Source of the DNA: Kordia aestuariivivens
GTDB lineage: Bacteria > Bacteroidota > Bacteroidia > Flavobacteriales > Flavobacteriaceae
Direction of reading: 5' to 3'
Assembly (NCBI RefSeq): GCF_014397005.1
Contig: NZ_JACGWS010000012.1
Span: forward strand, 1 to 64,000
Length of the DNA stretch: 64,000 nucleotides
In this document: piece after piece, positions 1-9,282 of the stretch
Layout of the letters: every line of letters starts with the position of its first letter
Numbering within the stretch: the stretch's first letter is position 1
Made by a program: the position numbers and the translations under genes
The notes under the pieces: generated by a model
Databases searched by the model: none
What the model saw: the letters and a program-made list of their open reading frames with translations, nothing else
Told to the model about the DNA's origin: nothing

Positions 1-2
1 GT

Positions 3-1148
3 TTTGAAAACACCATCGATCCACAAACGGTCTTTATCCGTGTGGAGAATACCATTACTGGATGTGTGAACACCAATAACATTGCAAGTTTAGAGCTTAG
101 TGTAGAACCAATTCCAACAGCGACAGCGCCACCAACATATCAGGAATGTGCAACAAATGAGGCAGATCAGGATACAGCCGTATTTGATTTAACTTCACTT
201 GATGTTACCATCATAAATGGACAAGCAGATATGGCAGTATCGTATTATGAAACAGCCGCAGATGCTGATGCAGATAGCAATGCGATTGCAAACACAACAA
301 CGTATACGAACACATCGAATCCGCAGACTTTGTTTGCACGCGTTCGACAAACCATTACAGGTTGTCTTTCAGATCCGATCTTAGTGAATTTACAAGTCAA
401 TCCATTACCTGTGTTTAGCTTACCAGAAGATGATATCTTATGTGTGGATGCAACCACAGGACAAGCTTTAGATCCACGAACAATTGGGGTAGACTTTGGC
501 GCAGGATTCACCTATCAGTGGACCACGCCAAGTGGAACTGAAAGCAGTGCAACAGTGACAGTAGATCAAGCAGGAACGTATACGGTTATAGTTACCGATC
601 AGAACAATCCAACGAATTGTAACTCTAGTGATAGTGTAACTTATACAGCATCATCAGCACCAAGCATACTTGATATTGCAGTAACCACACCCGCCTTTTC
701 AGATACACACAATGTGGTAGCAACGGCAACAGGAGGTTCAGGGAACTATGAATATCAATTGGATGATGGGCAGTGGCAAACCACAGGAGAGTTCTTCGAT
801 TTACAACCAGGACAGCATACCATTACGGTAAGAGATACCAATGGTTGTGGAGAACTGGTACGGACTTTTGGACTGATAGACTTTATGGAATTCTTCACAC
901 CAAACGGTGATGCGTTTAATCCAACATGGAATATCATCGGATTACAGAATCAGCCAGCAGCGAAGATTTACATCTTTGATCGTTATGGAAAACTCCTCAA
1001 ACAGATTAGTCCTGCAGGACAAGGTTGGGATGGAACCTACAACGGAACGCCAATGCCATCAGCAGATTACTGGTTCAGAGTAGAATATGTAGATCCATTT
1101 GATGGAAATCCAAAAGAGTTTATCAATCATTTTACATTGAAGCGATAA
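3..1148 (+). CDS. Giant secreted protein, C-terminal part with T9SS type-B sorting domain (partial)
   Basis: The reading frame is already open at the left edge, so the true start lies outside the window. The visible part has short Ig-like/adhesin repeats, each carrying a phrase such as PQTLFARVRQTITGC followed by L-V-P-P. It ends in a gliding-motility-associated C-terminal domain of about 90 residues with FFTPNGDAFNPTW, IYIFDRYGKLL and GWDGTYNG. In Bacteroidota this ending sends proteins through the outer membrane by the type IX secretion system and holds them at the surface (type B sorting). The protein is probably a large surface or secreted adhesin. Its ligand cannot be inferred. A strong terminator follows at once, so this is the last gene of its transcript. 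Confidence 0.9.
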   Translation, partial: FENTIDPQTVFIRVENTITGCVNTNNIASLELSVEPIPTATAPPTYQECATNEADQDTAVFDLTSLDVTIINGQADMAVSYYETAADADADSNAIANTTTYTNTSNPQTLFARVRQTITGCLSDPILVNLQVNPLPVFSLPEDDILCVDATTGQALDPRTIGVDFGAGFTYQWTTPSGTESSATVTVDQAGTYTVIVTDQNNPTNCNSSDSVTYTASSAPSILDIAVTTPAFSDTHNVVATATGGSGNYEYQLDDGQWQTTGEFFDLQPGQHTITVRDTNGCGELVRTFGLIDFMEFFTPNGDAFNPTWNIIGLQNQPAAKIYIFDRYGKLLKQISPAGQGWDGTYNGTPMPSADYWFRVEYVDPFDGNPKEFINHFTLKR

Positions 1149-1178
1149 ATTAAACAGAAAAAATAAAACATACTAAAA

Positions 1179-1207
1179 CCCGAAGAACAGCTGTTCTTCG
1201 GGTTTTT
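1179..1207 (+). terminator. Rho-independent terminator after the T9SS protein
   Basis: A perfect 12-bp inverted repeat, CCCGAAGAACAG/CTGTTCTTCGGG, is followed by a T run 30 bp after the stop codon. Confidence 0.9.
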
Positions 1208-1239
1208 TATGAAGTGAACGTTTGTTGCTATTAAGTACT

Positions 1240-1440
1240 CGTTATAAACGAGCGCTAGCGTAAGGTATTTTAATCTGCTTCTGCGTTAAGGATTACTCAT
1301 GCATACTTATTGATTAAGAAATCGTGAATGCTACGCATTTGCAACGGCATCCTTTTGCTTTTCGCAAAAGATATAGTGGAAAGCCTGACCACTTACACTG
1401 AGCGTAGTGGAAGTGTTGTGGTAACGCCCAAATTATTGTT
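1240..1440. repeat. Intergenic repeat-like element with two hairpins
   Basis: This gene-free stretch holds CTTTTGCTTTTCGCAAAAG and CACTT-CACT-gagcgt-AGTG-AAGTG, both able to fold, followed by GTAACGCCCAAA. It looks like the dispersed non-coding repeats that are common between flavobacterial genes. No second copy is present in this window, so the repeat nature is inferred. The rest of the gap up to the terminator at 1581 shows no gene. Confidence 0.4.
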
Positions 1441-1580
1441 TTTCAAAAAGAAGCGTATTTATGTGTCTACGAGAAAAACCATTTGACTATTGATATTGTA
1501 ATTCACTTTGATCATGAATGATTTAATTTGCAAAATAATTTAGTTGCATCTGAGGAAATTCAAACAAAATAAAGCATAAA

Positions 1581-1610
1581 AAAAACCTCATTATGGAAAT
1601 GAGGTTTTTT
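1581..1610 (-). terminator. Terminator of the FadL-type porin gene
   Basis: A 10-bp stem, AAAAACCTCA/TGAGGTTTTT, with a T run in the minus-strand direction sits just after the end of the minus-strand gene at 1639. A run of A on the plus strand makes it usable in both directions. Confidence 0.8.
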
Positions 1611-1638
1611 ACGGTGAGATTAATCGGTTGTATATTAT

Positions 1639-3159
1639 TTATAGTTTAAACGCAACTGATAAAGTAACGTTTGAGTTTATATTATTAATGTTGGCTAACC
1701 CAACTAAACCAGCTTGTAAAAGTCGTGGATTTCTTGCTTGCTCGCTTCTGTCATACGCTAAGTCAACAGACATACTTCCAAAGTTGTATCCTAATCCTAA
1801 AGAATATCCTTCTAAATCTCCAATAGTAGTTCCATTTTTGTATGGACTTTGCTCAAAGCGATATCCACCACGTAAGCTAAATTGTTTGATTCTGTATTCT
1901 CCACCAACCCTATATGTAGAAGCTGCTTGTAATTGATTTTCGATATCATTATTCGTGACAATGAAATCATTTGTCGGACGTATTTTTGCATGTGTGTAAT
2001 CTTTTAAAGAGTAATCAAAACTGATCAATCCTTTCTTTCCGAATATATAAGCAAAACTTCCTGTAATATTTCCAGGTGTAACAATTCTGTGCTGTCTGTA
2101 AGCGTTTATCACGTTAGGGAAAATATCTCTTCTTAATATATCAGATGGAACACCCGGATCTCTAAAATCCGTGCTTAAACCTTGAATTAATTCATCATTT
2201 AAGCTATACCATGTTGGTGATTGATACGAAGCTCCTAAACGAATATTTTTCAATTTTAAGATGGCTCCAGCTTGAAAAGAAATACCAGTTCCGTACGTGT
2301 ATAATTCGTTAGAAAATTCGGCATATTGCAATCCAGAAGTAGCATCAACAGGTGTTTCAATCAATACTCTACGTTCTCTAAAATCAACATCATGTGAATT
2401 GATATTTAAACCTAAATATAAGTTGTCTCTGTATTGTGCTGCTACGTTGAATGTATATTTTCTATTAAATCCAGAAGTTTGTAAGATGTAATCATGATCG
2501 GCTCCAGCAGCATAGTTTGCATTAGGACTGTATGAAATATTATCATCTCCAGGATTATTTGGATTAATTACAAAACCTTCATATCCTAAAAATCCTTGTT
2601 GAGCTGCAAATCCAAAATCTTCTCCAAGTATTAAATATGTATCTGTATCACTTTCTCCAGGTTGTTGTGCAATTACGCCTGTTTCTTGTCCGTTTGCAAA
2701 AAATGTAAAGTAATCTCCGATTCCGCTAGATTGATTCCGTCCAGTGGCAAAAACATTGTTGTAATAATTATCATTATTTTGAACGTTTACACCTAACGAT
2801 ATTTTTTTCCAGTCGCTATCGCCCATATTATTAAAGACAAAAACGATTCCTGCCTGATTCAAATCAAATTCTGATTCATTTCTGTTGGCAACTGTTCCGA
2901 AATATGAAGTATCGTTATCGTTATTATAATTACTTAATGAAATTGTAACCTCACTAGTTGTAAAAATAGCCGATCCTGCGGGGTTTATCGAGAAAGCTGA
3001 GAAATCACCTCCAAGTGCTCCAAAAGCTCCACTCATGGCTCTAAAACGAGCTGTTCCGTTTAAACTTTCGGAAGAATATCGAACAACATCGTTTATATTT
3101 TGGGCATTACTTACAGACATAGTAAGCACACCTATGAATAGTATAAATACTTTTTTCAT
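1639..3159 (-). CDS. FadL/OmpP1/TodX-family outer membrane transport protein
   Basis: The 506-residue protein has a cleavable signal peptide ending in SNAQ, then the family's hatch-like N terminus, ARFRAMSGAFGALGGDFSAFSINPAGSAIF, with its Gly/Ala-rich turn and the NPAG motif near residues 40-70. The rest alternates in beta-strand fashion (SLGYNFGSMSVDLAYDR near the end) and finishes in the aromatic/hydrophobic ending SVAFKL of outer-membrane barrels. FadL-family barrels take up hydrophobic substrates such as long-chain fatty acids or aromatics; the substrate here is unknown. It lies 46 bp downstream of the lipoprotein gene at 3206 on the same strand and may share its transcript. Confidence 0.88.
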   Translation of the reverse strand: MKKVFILFIGVLTMSVSNAQNINDVVRYSSESLNGTARFRAMSGAFGALGGDFSAFSINPAGSAIFTTSEVTISLSNYNNDNDTSYFGTVANRNESEFDLNQAGIVFVFNNMGDSDWKKISLGVNVQNNDNYYNNVFATGRNQSSGIGDYFTFFANGQETGVIAQQPGESDTDTYLILGEDFGFAAQQGFLGYEGFVINPNNPGDDNISYSPNANYAAGADHDYILQTSGFNRKYTFNVAAQYRDNLYLGLNINSHDVDFRERRVLIETPVDATSGLQYAEFSNELYTYGTGISFQAGAILKLKNIRLGASYQSPTWYSLNDELIQGLSTDFRDPGVPSDILRRDIFPNVINAYRQHRIVTPGNITGSFAYIFGKKGLISFDYSLKDYTHAKIRPTNDFIVTNNDIENQLQAASTYRVGGEYRIKQFSLRGGYRFEQSPYKNGTTIGDLEGYSLGLGYNFGSMSVDLAYDRSEQARNPRLLQAGLVGLANINNINSNVTLSVAFKL

Positions 3160-3205
3160 AATTTTATTTAATATTTCTTTAGGAATATGTTAATGTGTGA
3201 TAATT

Positions 3206-4204
3206 TTATCTTCCACCTCTTCTTGAACCGCCTCTGCTAGCTCCACTTGATCTACTTCCACCAGATGATCTTACTGAAGAACCTCTGTTAGATGATGATG
3301 ATCTTGTGCTGTTAACTCGTGATCGAGAATTGCTGTTAGATCGTGTAATAGTAGAACGTACTTGACGATTGTTTCTTGTAGCTCTTGTGGTATTTCTAGT
3401 GTTTCTCGTATTTCTAGTCGATCGCACATTGCTGTTACGCGTATTTCTTGTCGATCGCACCGTACTATTTGTTCTTCTTGATGAACGAGAGTTTGAATAG
3501 CGTGTATTGCTATTTCTATTTGCAGTTCTTGAGTAATAATTAGATCTTCTGCTTGCTAAAGCTCTATTGGCGTATGTTCTTCTTCCTCTGTTGTATGCGT
3601 AGTTTCCATAATAAGGAGATCTCCAGTATGGGCTATAAAAACCAGCGTAACCATAAGATCCGTAGAATCCACCACCGTAAGGTCCGCAAAGTCCAGCATT
3701 CCAGCCCCAGTTGTTCCAACCTAATCCCCAACCGTTCCAACCCCAGTTGTTCCAGCCCCAGTTATTCCAACCCCATCGGTTTCCAAAACCTCTGTTCCAC
3801 AATCCAACTCCAAAAGGAGAAAATCCTAAGCCAGTACCAGCATAGACATTAATAGTAATGTCTTCAGTAGTCTGACCCCATGGAGAATAGCTTTCTGTAT
3901 ATCCTATATCGTCAACATTTACTTCAGGATCAACATAGTCTTGACTAGAGTATGATTCTACGTCTGTAAAAACATCTCCGTAGCGATCTTCCGCTTCAAG
4001 TGATTTTTGTTCAAAATAATTTTGATATGGATCATTACCAGTATTTACAACCTCAGTTGTTTGTGTTCTTTCTTGATCAGAACTATAAATACCGTCATCA
4101 TATGTAGCTTGTTGGTATGTACCACATGATGTTAGTGCTAAAAAAGTGATGGCTAAAACGTGTATAGCGCTTATCTTGTTTTTTAAATAGTAAATTACTC
4201 GCAT
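3206..4204 (-). CDS. Lipoprotein with WGWNN and Ser/Arg/Asn-rich low-complexity regions
   Basis: The 332-residue protein has an N-terminal hydrophobic segment and a lipobox, ALTSC, at about residue 27, so it is a lipoprotein. The middle holds tandem Trp/Gly/Asn repeats of the type NNWGWNNWGWNNWGWNGWG followed by a Tyr/Gly-rich stretch. The last 110 residues are almost only Ser, Arg, Asn, Thr and Gly, with repeats of the type STRNTRNSNVR. No catalytic domain is visible. Lipoproteins of this composition are common in Flavobacteriaceae and have no assigned function; an envelope or nucleic-acid/polysaccharide-binding role would be a guess. Confidence 0.75.
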   Translation of the reverse strand: MRVIYYLKNKISAIHVLAITFLALTSCGTYQQATYDDGIYSSDQERTQTTEVVNTGNDPYQNYFEQKSLEAEDRYGDVFTDVESYSSQDYVDPEVNVDDIGYTESYSPWGQTTEDITINVYAGTGLGFSPFGVGLWNRGFGNRWGWNNWGWNNWGWNGWGLGWNNWGWNAGLCGPYGGGFYGSYGYAGFYSPYWRSPYYGNYAYNRGRRTYANRALASRRSNYYSRTANRNSNTRYSNSRSSRRTNSTVRSTRNTRNSNVRSTRNTRNTRNTTRATRNNRQVRSTITRSNSNSRSRVNSTRSSSSNRGSSVRSSGGSRSSGASRGGSRRGGR

Positions 4205-4304
4205 ATCTCCTAGAATTAATTGTTGAACAATACAAAAATAGTTAGTTTTGTCGAAACTATTTTATATTTAACATATTCACAATATTTGTGCCAAACTACT
4301 AAGA

Positions 4305-5783
4305 ATGAGCAAGAAATTAACAAAGAGGAGTGACGATTACTCAAAATGGTATAACGAGTTAGTCGTAAAGGCTGATCTAGCGGAGAATTCAGCGGTTAGA
4401 GGTTGTATGGTAATCAAGCCGTATGGCTATGCAATTTGGGAAAAAATGCAAGCACAATTAGATAAAATGTTTAAAGAAACTGGGCATGAAAATGCATATT
4501 TTCCATTATTTGTACCCAAAAGTCTCTTTGAAGCCGAAGAAAAAAATGCAAAAGGCTTCGCAAAAGAATGCGCAGTAGTGACACATTACAGATTAAAATC
4601 AGACCCAGATAACGAAGGAAAGCTAATAGTTGATCCAAATGCAAAGCTAGAAGAAGAGCTTATTGTCCGTCCAACAAGTGAAGCAATTATTTGGAGTACG
4701 TATAAAAACTGGATTCAATCGTATAGAGATTTACCAATCTTAATCAATCAATGGGCAAATGTAGTTCGTTGGGAAATGCGTACGCGTTTATTCTTAAGAA
4801 CGGCCGAATTTTTATGGCAAGAAGGACATACAGCACACGCAACAGAAAGTGAAGCAGTTACTGAATCATTACTAATGCAAAGAGTATATGCTGAATTTGC
4901 AGAAGATTTTATGGCAATGCCAGTAGTAAAAGGTGCAAAAACAGAAAGCGAACGTTTTGCAGGCGCTTTAGAAACACATACTATCGAAGCACTAATGCAA
5001 GATGGAAAAGCGTTGCAAGCTGGAACATCACACTTTTTAGGACAAAACTTTGCAGAAGCATTTGATGTAAAATATGTAACCAAAGAAGGAAAACAAGAAT
5101 TAGTATGGGCAACTTCTTGGGGAGTTTCTACACGATTAATGGGTGGATTGATAATGACACACAGTGATGATGCCGGATTAGTGTTGCCTCCAAAATTAGC
5201 GCCAATACAAGTTGTATTTGTGCCAATTTATAAAAATGAAGAGCAATTTGAAGCAATCGCGGAGAAAGTAACTGAAATAGCAGATCAACTAAAAGCAAAA
5301 GGTGTTTCTATTAAATTTGACAAAAGAGATACATTGCGACCTGGTGCTAAATTTGCAGAATGGGAACTAAAAGGAGTTCCATTACGAATTGCAATGGGCG
5401 CACGTGATTTAGAGAATGGAACACTTGAAATTGCACGTAGAGATACATTTGAAAAGCAATCAGTAGCTCAAGAAGACGCTGTAGAGACAGTTGTAAGCCT
5501 TTTAGAGACAATTCAAGAAGAATTGTTTAACAAGGCTAAGGATTACAGAAATGAGCACACTACGGTCGTGGATACGTTTGAAGAATTCAAAGATGTATTA
5601 GAAAACAAAGGAGGTTTTATTTCTGCACATTGGGATGGTACTGAAGAAACAGAAAATAAAATAAAAGAGTTAACAAAAGCAACAATTCGTTGTATTCCTT
5701 TAGATGCTTTGGAAGAAGAAGGAAAATGTGTATATTCGGGTCAGCAATCAAGTAAAAGAGTACTATTCGCTAAGGCGTATTAA
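4305..5783 (+). CDS. proS: Prolyl-tRNA synthetase, archaeal/eukaryote-type
   Basis: The 492-residue cytoplasmic enzyme charges tRNA-Pro with proline. Class II motifs are visible: motif 1 region around [12 protein letters not shown], motif 2 as [26 protein letters not shown] (the [13 protein letters not shown] segment is diagnostic for this ProS type) and motif 3 near [20 protein letters not shown]. The anticodon-binding domain follows ([26 protein letters not shown]) and the C-terminal zinc-domain-like tail ends in AKAY. It belongs to the short form without an editing insert. Length and start ([20 protein letters not shown]) are usual for Bacteroidota. Confidence 0.97.
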   Translation: MSKKLTKRSDDYSKWYNELVVKADLAENSAVRGCMVIKPYGYAIWEKMQAQLDKMFKETGHENAYFPLFVPKSLFEAEEKNAKGFAKECAVVTHYRLKSDPDNEGKLIVDPNAKLEEELIVRPTSEAIIWSTYKNWIQSYRDLPILINQWANVVRWEMRTRLFLRTAEFLWQEGHTAHATESEAVTESLLMQRVYAEFAEDFMAMPVVKGAKTESERFAGALETHTIEALMQDGKALQAGTSHFLGQNFAEAFDVKYVTKEGKQELVWATSWGVSTRLMGGLIMTHSDDAGLVLPPKLAPIQVVFVPIYKNEEQFEAIAEKVTEIADQLKAKGVSIKFDKRDTLRPGAKFAEWELKGVPLRIAMGARDLENGTLEIARRDTFEKQSVAQEDAVETVVSLLETIQEELFNKAKDYRNEHTTVVDTFEEFKDVLENKGGFISAHWDGTEETENKIKELTKATIRCIPLDALEEEGKCVYSGQQSSKRVLFAKAY

Positions 5784-5810
5784 AAAAACTAAAAAAACTT
5801 TTAAAAATAG

Positions 5811-5840
5811 TTGGAGCATATAAAAATAATTGTATTTTTG
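5811..5840 (+). promoter_or_regulatory. Promoter of the first tRNA-Glu gene
   Basis: TTG, exactly 19 bp, then TATTTTTG: a perfect match to the Bacteroidota sigma-ABfr consensus TTG-N19-TAnnTTTG. It sits 20 bp upstream of the mature tRNA. Confidence 0.85.
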
Positions 5841-5860
5841 CATCCGCTAATAGGAATAAT

Positions 5861-5932
5861 GGCCCGTTCGTCTAGGGGTTAGGACGCCAGGTTTTCATCC
5901 TGGTAACAGGGGTTCGAATCCCCTACGGGCTA
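5861..5932 (+). tRNA. tRNA-Glu (anticodon TTC), copy 1
   Basis: A 72-nt cloverleaf. The acceptor stem GGCCCGT pairs with ACGGGCT, with a G-U wobble at position 1-72, and A is the discriminator. The D arm GTCTAGGGGTTAGGAC, anticodon arm CCAGG-TTTTCAT-CCTGG (anticodon TTC) and T arm CAGGG-GTTCGAA-TCCCCT are all visible. CCA is not encoded. It has its own promoter. Confidence 0.97.
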
Positions 5933-5956
5933 CTAAATTATTTCTGTAAGTTTATT

Positions 5957-5986
5957 TTGCAAATACTAATTAATAAATTAGATTTG
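5957..5986 (+). promoter_or_regulatory. Promoter of the second tRNA-Glu gene
   Basis: TTG, exactly 19 bp, then TAGATTTG: again a perfect TTG-N19-TAnnTTTG. It starts 25 bp after copy 1 ends, so copy 2 can be transcribed independently. Confidence 0.85.
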
Positions 5987-6006
5987 CACCCTCATTGAAA
6001 AATGAA

Positions 6007-6078
6007 GGCCCGTTCGTCTAGGGGTTAGGACGCCAGGTTTTCATCCTGGTAACAGGGGTTCGAATCCCCTACGGGCTA
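6007..6078 (+). tRNA. tRNA-Glu (anticodon TTC), copy 2
   Basis: The sequence is identical to the copy at 5861 over all 72 nt. The flanking DNA and the promoter spacer differ, so the duplication is old or only the tRNA itself is kept by selection or gene conversion. rpsT starts 39 bp later. Confidence 0.97.
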
Positions 6079-6117
6079 CGAAACATTAAGTTTTAAAAAG
6101 TTAATTAAGAAAAGAAA

Positions 6118-6369
6118 ATGGCAAATCACAAGTCAGCATTAAAGAGAATCAGAAGTAACGAGACTAAGCGTCTTAGAAATAAATATCAGCATAAAACTAC
6201 TCGTAATGCTATTAAGAAATTAAAAAGTCTTACAGAGAAGAAAGAGGCTGAAGCTTTATTTACTAATGTAGTTTCTATGATTGATAAGCTAGCAAAGCGT
6301 AACATTATCCATGATAATAAAGCTGCTAACTTAAAATCAAAGCTTGCTAAGCACGTAAGTACTTTATAG
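6118..6369 (+). CDS. rpsT: 30S ribosomal protein S20
   Basis: The 83-residue basic, helical protein begins [24 protein letters not shown] and contains the family's TRNAIKKLK and [16 protein letters not shown] segments. S20 binds 16S rRNA in the body of the small subunit. Length and start are standard. It lies directly behind the tRNA-Glu pair and ends in a strong terminator. Confidence 0.97.
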   Translation: MANHKSALKRIRSNETKRLRNKYQHKTTRNAIKKLKSLTEKKEAEALFTNVVSMIDKLAKRNIIHDNKAANLKSKLAKHVSTL

Positions 6370-6395
6370 TAAAGTAACTTATCTACAAAATATGG

Positions 6396-6422
6396 AACTC
6401 CAACTCAGTTGGAGTTTTTTTT
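6396..6422 (+). terminator. Terminator after rpsT
   Basis: The inverted repeat AACTCCAACT/AGTTGGAGTT is followed by eight T. Confidence 0.9.
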
Positions 6423-6466
6423 GTGCTTAATTTTTACATATTATAAAACGGTCTCATCCTAAATAA

Positions 6467-6496
6467 AAAAGCTGCTTACAATTTGTAAGCAGCTTT
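6467..6496 (-). terminator. Terminator after rho
   Basis: The stem AAAAGCTGCTTACAA/TTGTAAGCAGCTTTT has a T run on the minus-strand side, 30 bp after the rho stop codon. It faces the rpsT terminator in a convergent arrangement. Confidence 0.88.
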
Positions 6497-6522
6497 TCGT
6501 ATATGTTGAAATTCTATTTGTT

Positions 6523-8289
6523 CTATGCGTTCATAGAAATCAAGAATTCGTCGTTATTTCTTGTTTGTTTAATACGTTGGTTAATGAATTCCATCGCTTC
6601 TACAGGATTCATATCTGCTAAGTATTTGCGTAATACCCACATGCGTTGAATCGTTTTTTCATCTAATAACAAGTCGTCTCTACGTGTGCTTGAAGAAGTA
6701 AGATCGATAGCAGGGAAAATTCTACGGTTAGAAATCTTACGATCCAACTGTAATTCCATATTACCAGTTCCTTTAAATTCTTCAAAAATTACCTCATCCA
6801 TCTTAGAACCAGTTTCAGTCAATGCAGTTGCAATGATTGATAATGATCCGCCACCTTCAATATTTCTAGCAGCTCCAAAGAAACGTTTTGGTTTGTGTAA
6901 AGCATTCGCATCAACACCACCACTTAATATCTTTCCAGAAGCAGGTTGCACGGTGTTATACGCTCTAGCAAGTCTTGTGATAGAATCTAATAAGATCACT
7001 ACATCATGACCACATTCTACCAAACGCTTTGCTTTTTCTAAAACAATATTTGCCACTTTTACGTGATCTGTAGCTTCTTTGTCAAAAGTAGAAGCAATAA
7101 CTTCACCTTTAACATTACGTTGCATATCTGTAACTTCCTCTGGACGTTCATCAATTAACAACACAATTTGGTATACTTCAGGGTGATTTGCAGCAATAGC
7201 ATTCGCAACATCTTTCAATAACATGGTTTTACCAGTTTTTGGTTGCGAAACAATCATTCCTCTTTGCCCTTTTCCAATAGGAGAAAATAAATCCATGATT
7301 CGTGTAGAAATTGTACTCTGACGTTCTGCCAAGTTAAACTTCTCATCAGGGAATAATGGTGTTAAGTGCTCAAAAGCAACTCTATCTCTCACTACTTGTG
7401 GATCTAGTCCATTAATTTTACTAACCTTAATTAAAGGGAAATATTTTTCACCTTCTTTCGGAGGTCTTACAATTCCTAAAACAGTATCTCCAGTTTTCAA
7501 TCCAAACAAGCGAATCTGAGATTGTGAAACATAAATATCATCAGGTGATGATAAATAATTATAATCAGATGATCTCAAAAAGCCATATCCATCTTGCATA
7601 ATGTCTAAAACACCTTCACTTTCAATAATTCCATCAAATTCAAAATCAGGCTCGCGGTAGCGATTACGTTGATCTTTATTTCCGTTATTCTTGTGAGAAT
7701 GCTCTTTTTTAGAATGTTTCGGATTTGGTGAATGCTCTTTTTTATTGGAGTGTTGTGGTTTCGGATTTGGCGTATGCTCTTTCTTATTGGTGTGTTGTGG
7801 TTTTGTATTTGTATCCGATTGATCATTTCCTGATTTCTTTGGATCATCTTTCTTTACGTGAGAAGGGATGTTCTTTTGATTTTTGTCAGATGCTTTATGA
7901 ATCGGTTTATTTTGTTTCGGTGCTGGCGTATTTGGCTTTTCTGCCGTTTTAGGCTCAGGTTGACTTTTTGCTGTAGAAGGTTTTACAGGAGAAGGTTGCT
8001 GAGTGGAAGGCTGTGGTGAAGAAGATTGGTGCGTTGAAGGTTTCTTTTCAGTTCGTTGATTAGGATCTCTCTTAATGCGTCTTCTTTTTGAAGTCGAATC
8101 TTCTTCGGTAGCTTTTGGTTCTGCTTTTGTTATAGGTGCTACTGATTCAGGATTTATAGCTTGGTGATCTAATATTTTATAAATTAAATCTAGTTTTTTT
8201 AAAGTCCTGTACTTTGGAACAGCTAAAGTCTTGGCTATTTCTTGTAATTCGGGGAGTTTTCTTGTTTTTAATTCTGAAATTTCTAACAT
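6523..8289 (-). CDS. rho: Transcription termination factor Rho with long disordered N-terminal insert
   Basis: The 588-residue hexameric RNA helicase releases transcripts. Residues 1-45 form the N-terminal helical domain ([21 protein letters not shown]). About residues 50-215 are a Lys/Pro/Asn/His/Gln-rich insert holding three near-repeats of [14 protein letters not shown]. The RNA-binding fold follows ([14 protein letters not shown], the usual GYGFLR motif). The ATPase has Walker A SQPKTGKT, Walker [17 protein letters not shown], and the Q- and R-loop region [17 protein letters not shown]. Rho without the insert is about 420 residues. Rho inserts are common in Bacteroidota and are linked to RNA binding or phase separation in some species; the histidine-rich form here is notable. 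Confidence 0.97.
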   Translation of the reverse strand: MLEISELKTRKLPELQEIAKTLAVPKYRTLKKLDLIYKILDHQAINPESVAPITKAEPKATEEDSTSKRRRIKRDPNQRTEKKPSTHQSSSPQPSTQQPSPVKPSTAKSQPEPKTAEKPNTPAPKQNKPIHKASDKNQKNIPSHVKKDDPKKSGNDQSDTNTKPQHTNKKEHTPNPKPQHSNKKEHSPNPKHSKKEHSHKNNGNKDQRNRYREPDFEFDGIIESEGVLDIMQDGYGFLRSSDYNYLSSPDDIYVSQSQIRLFGLKTGDTVLGIVRPPKEGEKYFPLIKVSKINGLDPQVVRDRVAFEHLTPLFPDEKFNLAERQSTISTRIMDLFSPIGKGQRGMIVSQPKTGKTMLLKDVANAIAANHPEVYQIVLLIDERPEEVTDMQRNVKGEVIASTFDKEATDHVKVANIVLEKAKRLVECGHDVVILLDSITRLARAYNTVQPASGKILSGGVDANALHKPKRFFGAARNIEGGGSLSIIATALTETGSKMDEVIFEEFKGTGNMELQLDRKISNRRIFPAIDLTSSSTRRDDLLLDEKTIQRMWVLRKYLADMNPVEAMEFINQRIKQTRNNDEFLISMNA

Positions 8290-8469
8290 TTATTTCGTGT
8301 AATGAATTGTTTTTTTGAAAAAGTGAGTGATAAAGTACTCTAATGAAGTGTGTAAATCTATTATTAACAATAGATTATGAATTGTCTATGCAATAATACA
8401 AATTTATTTTAATAAACAAAATAGTATTTTATGAAAAGAACTATTATTTTTGTGTTCCAATTTTAAGGT

Positions 8470-8880
8470 ATGATTCAAAGAATACAAAGTATTTATATGT
8501 TATTAGTCGCTGCAATTGCTGGCGGTCTAACATTTATATTTGGTTTGTATACAACTATTGAAGGCGTAGAAATTTTTGCAAAAGACGATCCAATATATAT
8601 AGGTTTGTTTGTGGCATCAGCAATTTTAGCGCTTATCACTATCTTTTTATTCAAAAATAGAAAATTACAATTTGTGTTGAATCGTTTCAACATCATATTT
8701 AACCTTACTTTATTAGGAGTATTTGTATATCGAATGCTAACGTTATCTGGAGAGACGGAAGTCTCGGAGAAAGGTATTGGGATCATTATTCCGATTATTT
8801 CTATCGTTTTATTAGTGCTCGCTAACCGAGCAATTAAGAAGGATGAAGATCTTGTAAAATCTGTAGATCGATTACGATAA
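8470..8880 (+). CDS. DUF4293-family membrane protein
   Basis: The 136-residue protein begins MIQRIQSIYMLLVAAIAGG, the usual start of the DUF4293 family found next to rho in Bacteroidota. Four transmembrane helices are visible: about residues 7-28, 42-61, 70-90 and 103-122. The charged tail ends in KSVDRLR. Function is unknown. It is divergent from rho, with a possible -7 element TATTTTTG about 20 bp upstream. A terminator follows. Confidence 0.85.
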   Translation: MIQRIQSIYMLLVAAIAGGLTFIFGLYTTIEGVEIFAKDDPIYIGLFVASAILALITIFLFKNRKLQFVLNRFNIIFNLTLLGVFVYRMLTLSGETEVSEKGIGIIIPIISIVLLVLANRAIKKDEDLVKSVDRLR

Positions 8881-8911
8881 ACCTAACATCTTAGTAATAT
8901 TAGTGCGTAGA

Positions 8912-8946
8912 AAACTCCAAAGTGTCAAAACTTTGGAGTTTTTTTT
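8912..8946 (+). terminator. Terminator after the DUF4293 gene
   Basis: The stem AAACTCCAAAG/CTTTGGAGTTT is followed by a T run. Confidence 0.9.
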
Positions 8947-8962
8947 AGTAAAACTCAATTTT

Positions 8963-9127
8963 GAAAAGCTTGTGCTGAACTTGATTCAGTACCTAAGGCG
9001 TATTCAAAATTGTAAGTTGAACTAATCCCGCTGTATAGCGGGATCTCAATTTCATATTTCCTTCATTAGAAAAGCTTGTGCTGAACTTGATTCAGTACCT
9101 AAGGCGCATTCAAAATTGTAAGTTGAA
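8963..9127. repeat. Two direct copies of a 59-bp intergenic repeat
   Basis: Copies lie at 8963-9021 and 9069-9127 and differ at one visible position (GGCGTATT against GGCGCATT). Each contains an internal palindrome, GTGCTGAA-CTTGA-TTCAGTAC. Both are followed by ATCCCGCTG; the first then folds back as ATCCCGCTGTATAGCGGGAT. The 400-bp gap holds no gene. This looks like a local duplication of a dispersed flavobacterial intergenic repeat. Confidence 0.85.
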
Positions 9128-9282
9128 TTCATCCCGCTGAAAAGCAAAATCTACACGTTTTCAATCCAAAAGTAAAGAATCAAGTGAAAATACGGGAATT
9201 TAAAAACCAAAAATAATACGCTAAAAATCAAGGAAATACAATTGTAAGTTTATATAATTAATAACCTAAACATATTCTAATT

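Noticed and set aside
3553-3852. A plus-strand frame opposite the WGWNN lipoprotein gene
   Set aside because: It is the antisense of low-complexity DNA (Ser/Asn/Pro repeats mirror the Trp/Gly/Asn repeats); no start context or domain.
5861-6078. Attachment site or integrated element at the tRNA-Glu pair
   Set aside because: Only 74 bp separate the two tRNA copies, no integrase is near, and the spacer is fully explained by the second promoter.
7605-7847. A second reading frame (Ile/Asn/His-rich) inside the rho insert
   Set aside because: It is a shadow of the tandem repeat in the Rho frame; its regularity comes from that repeat.
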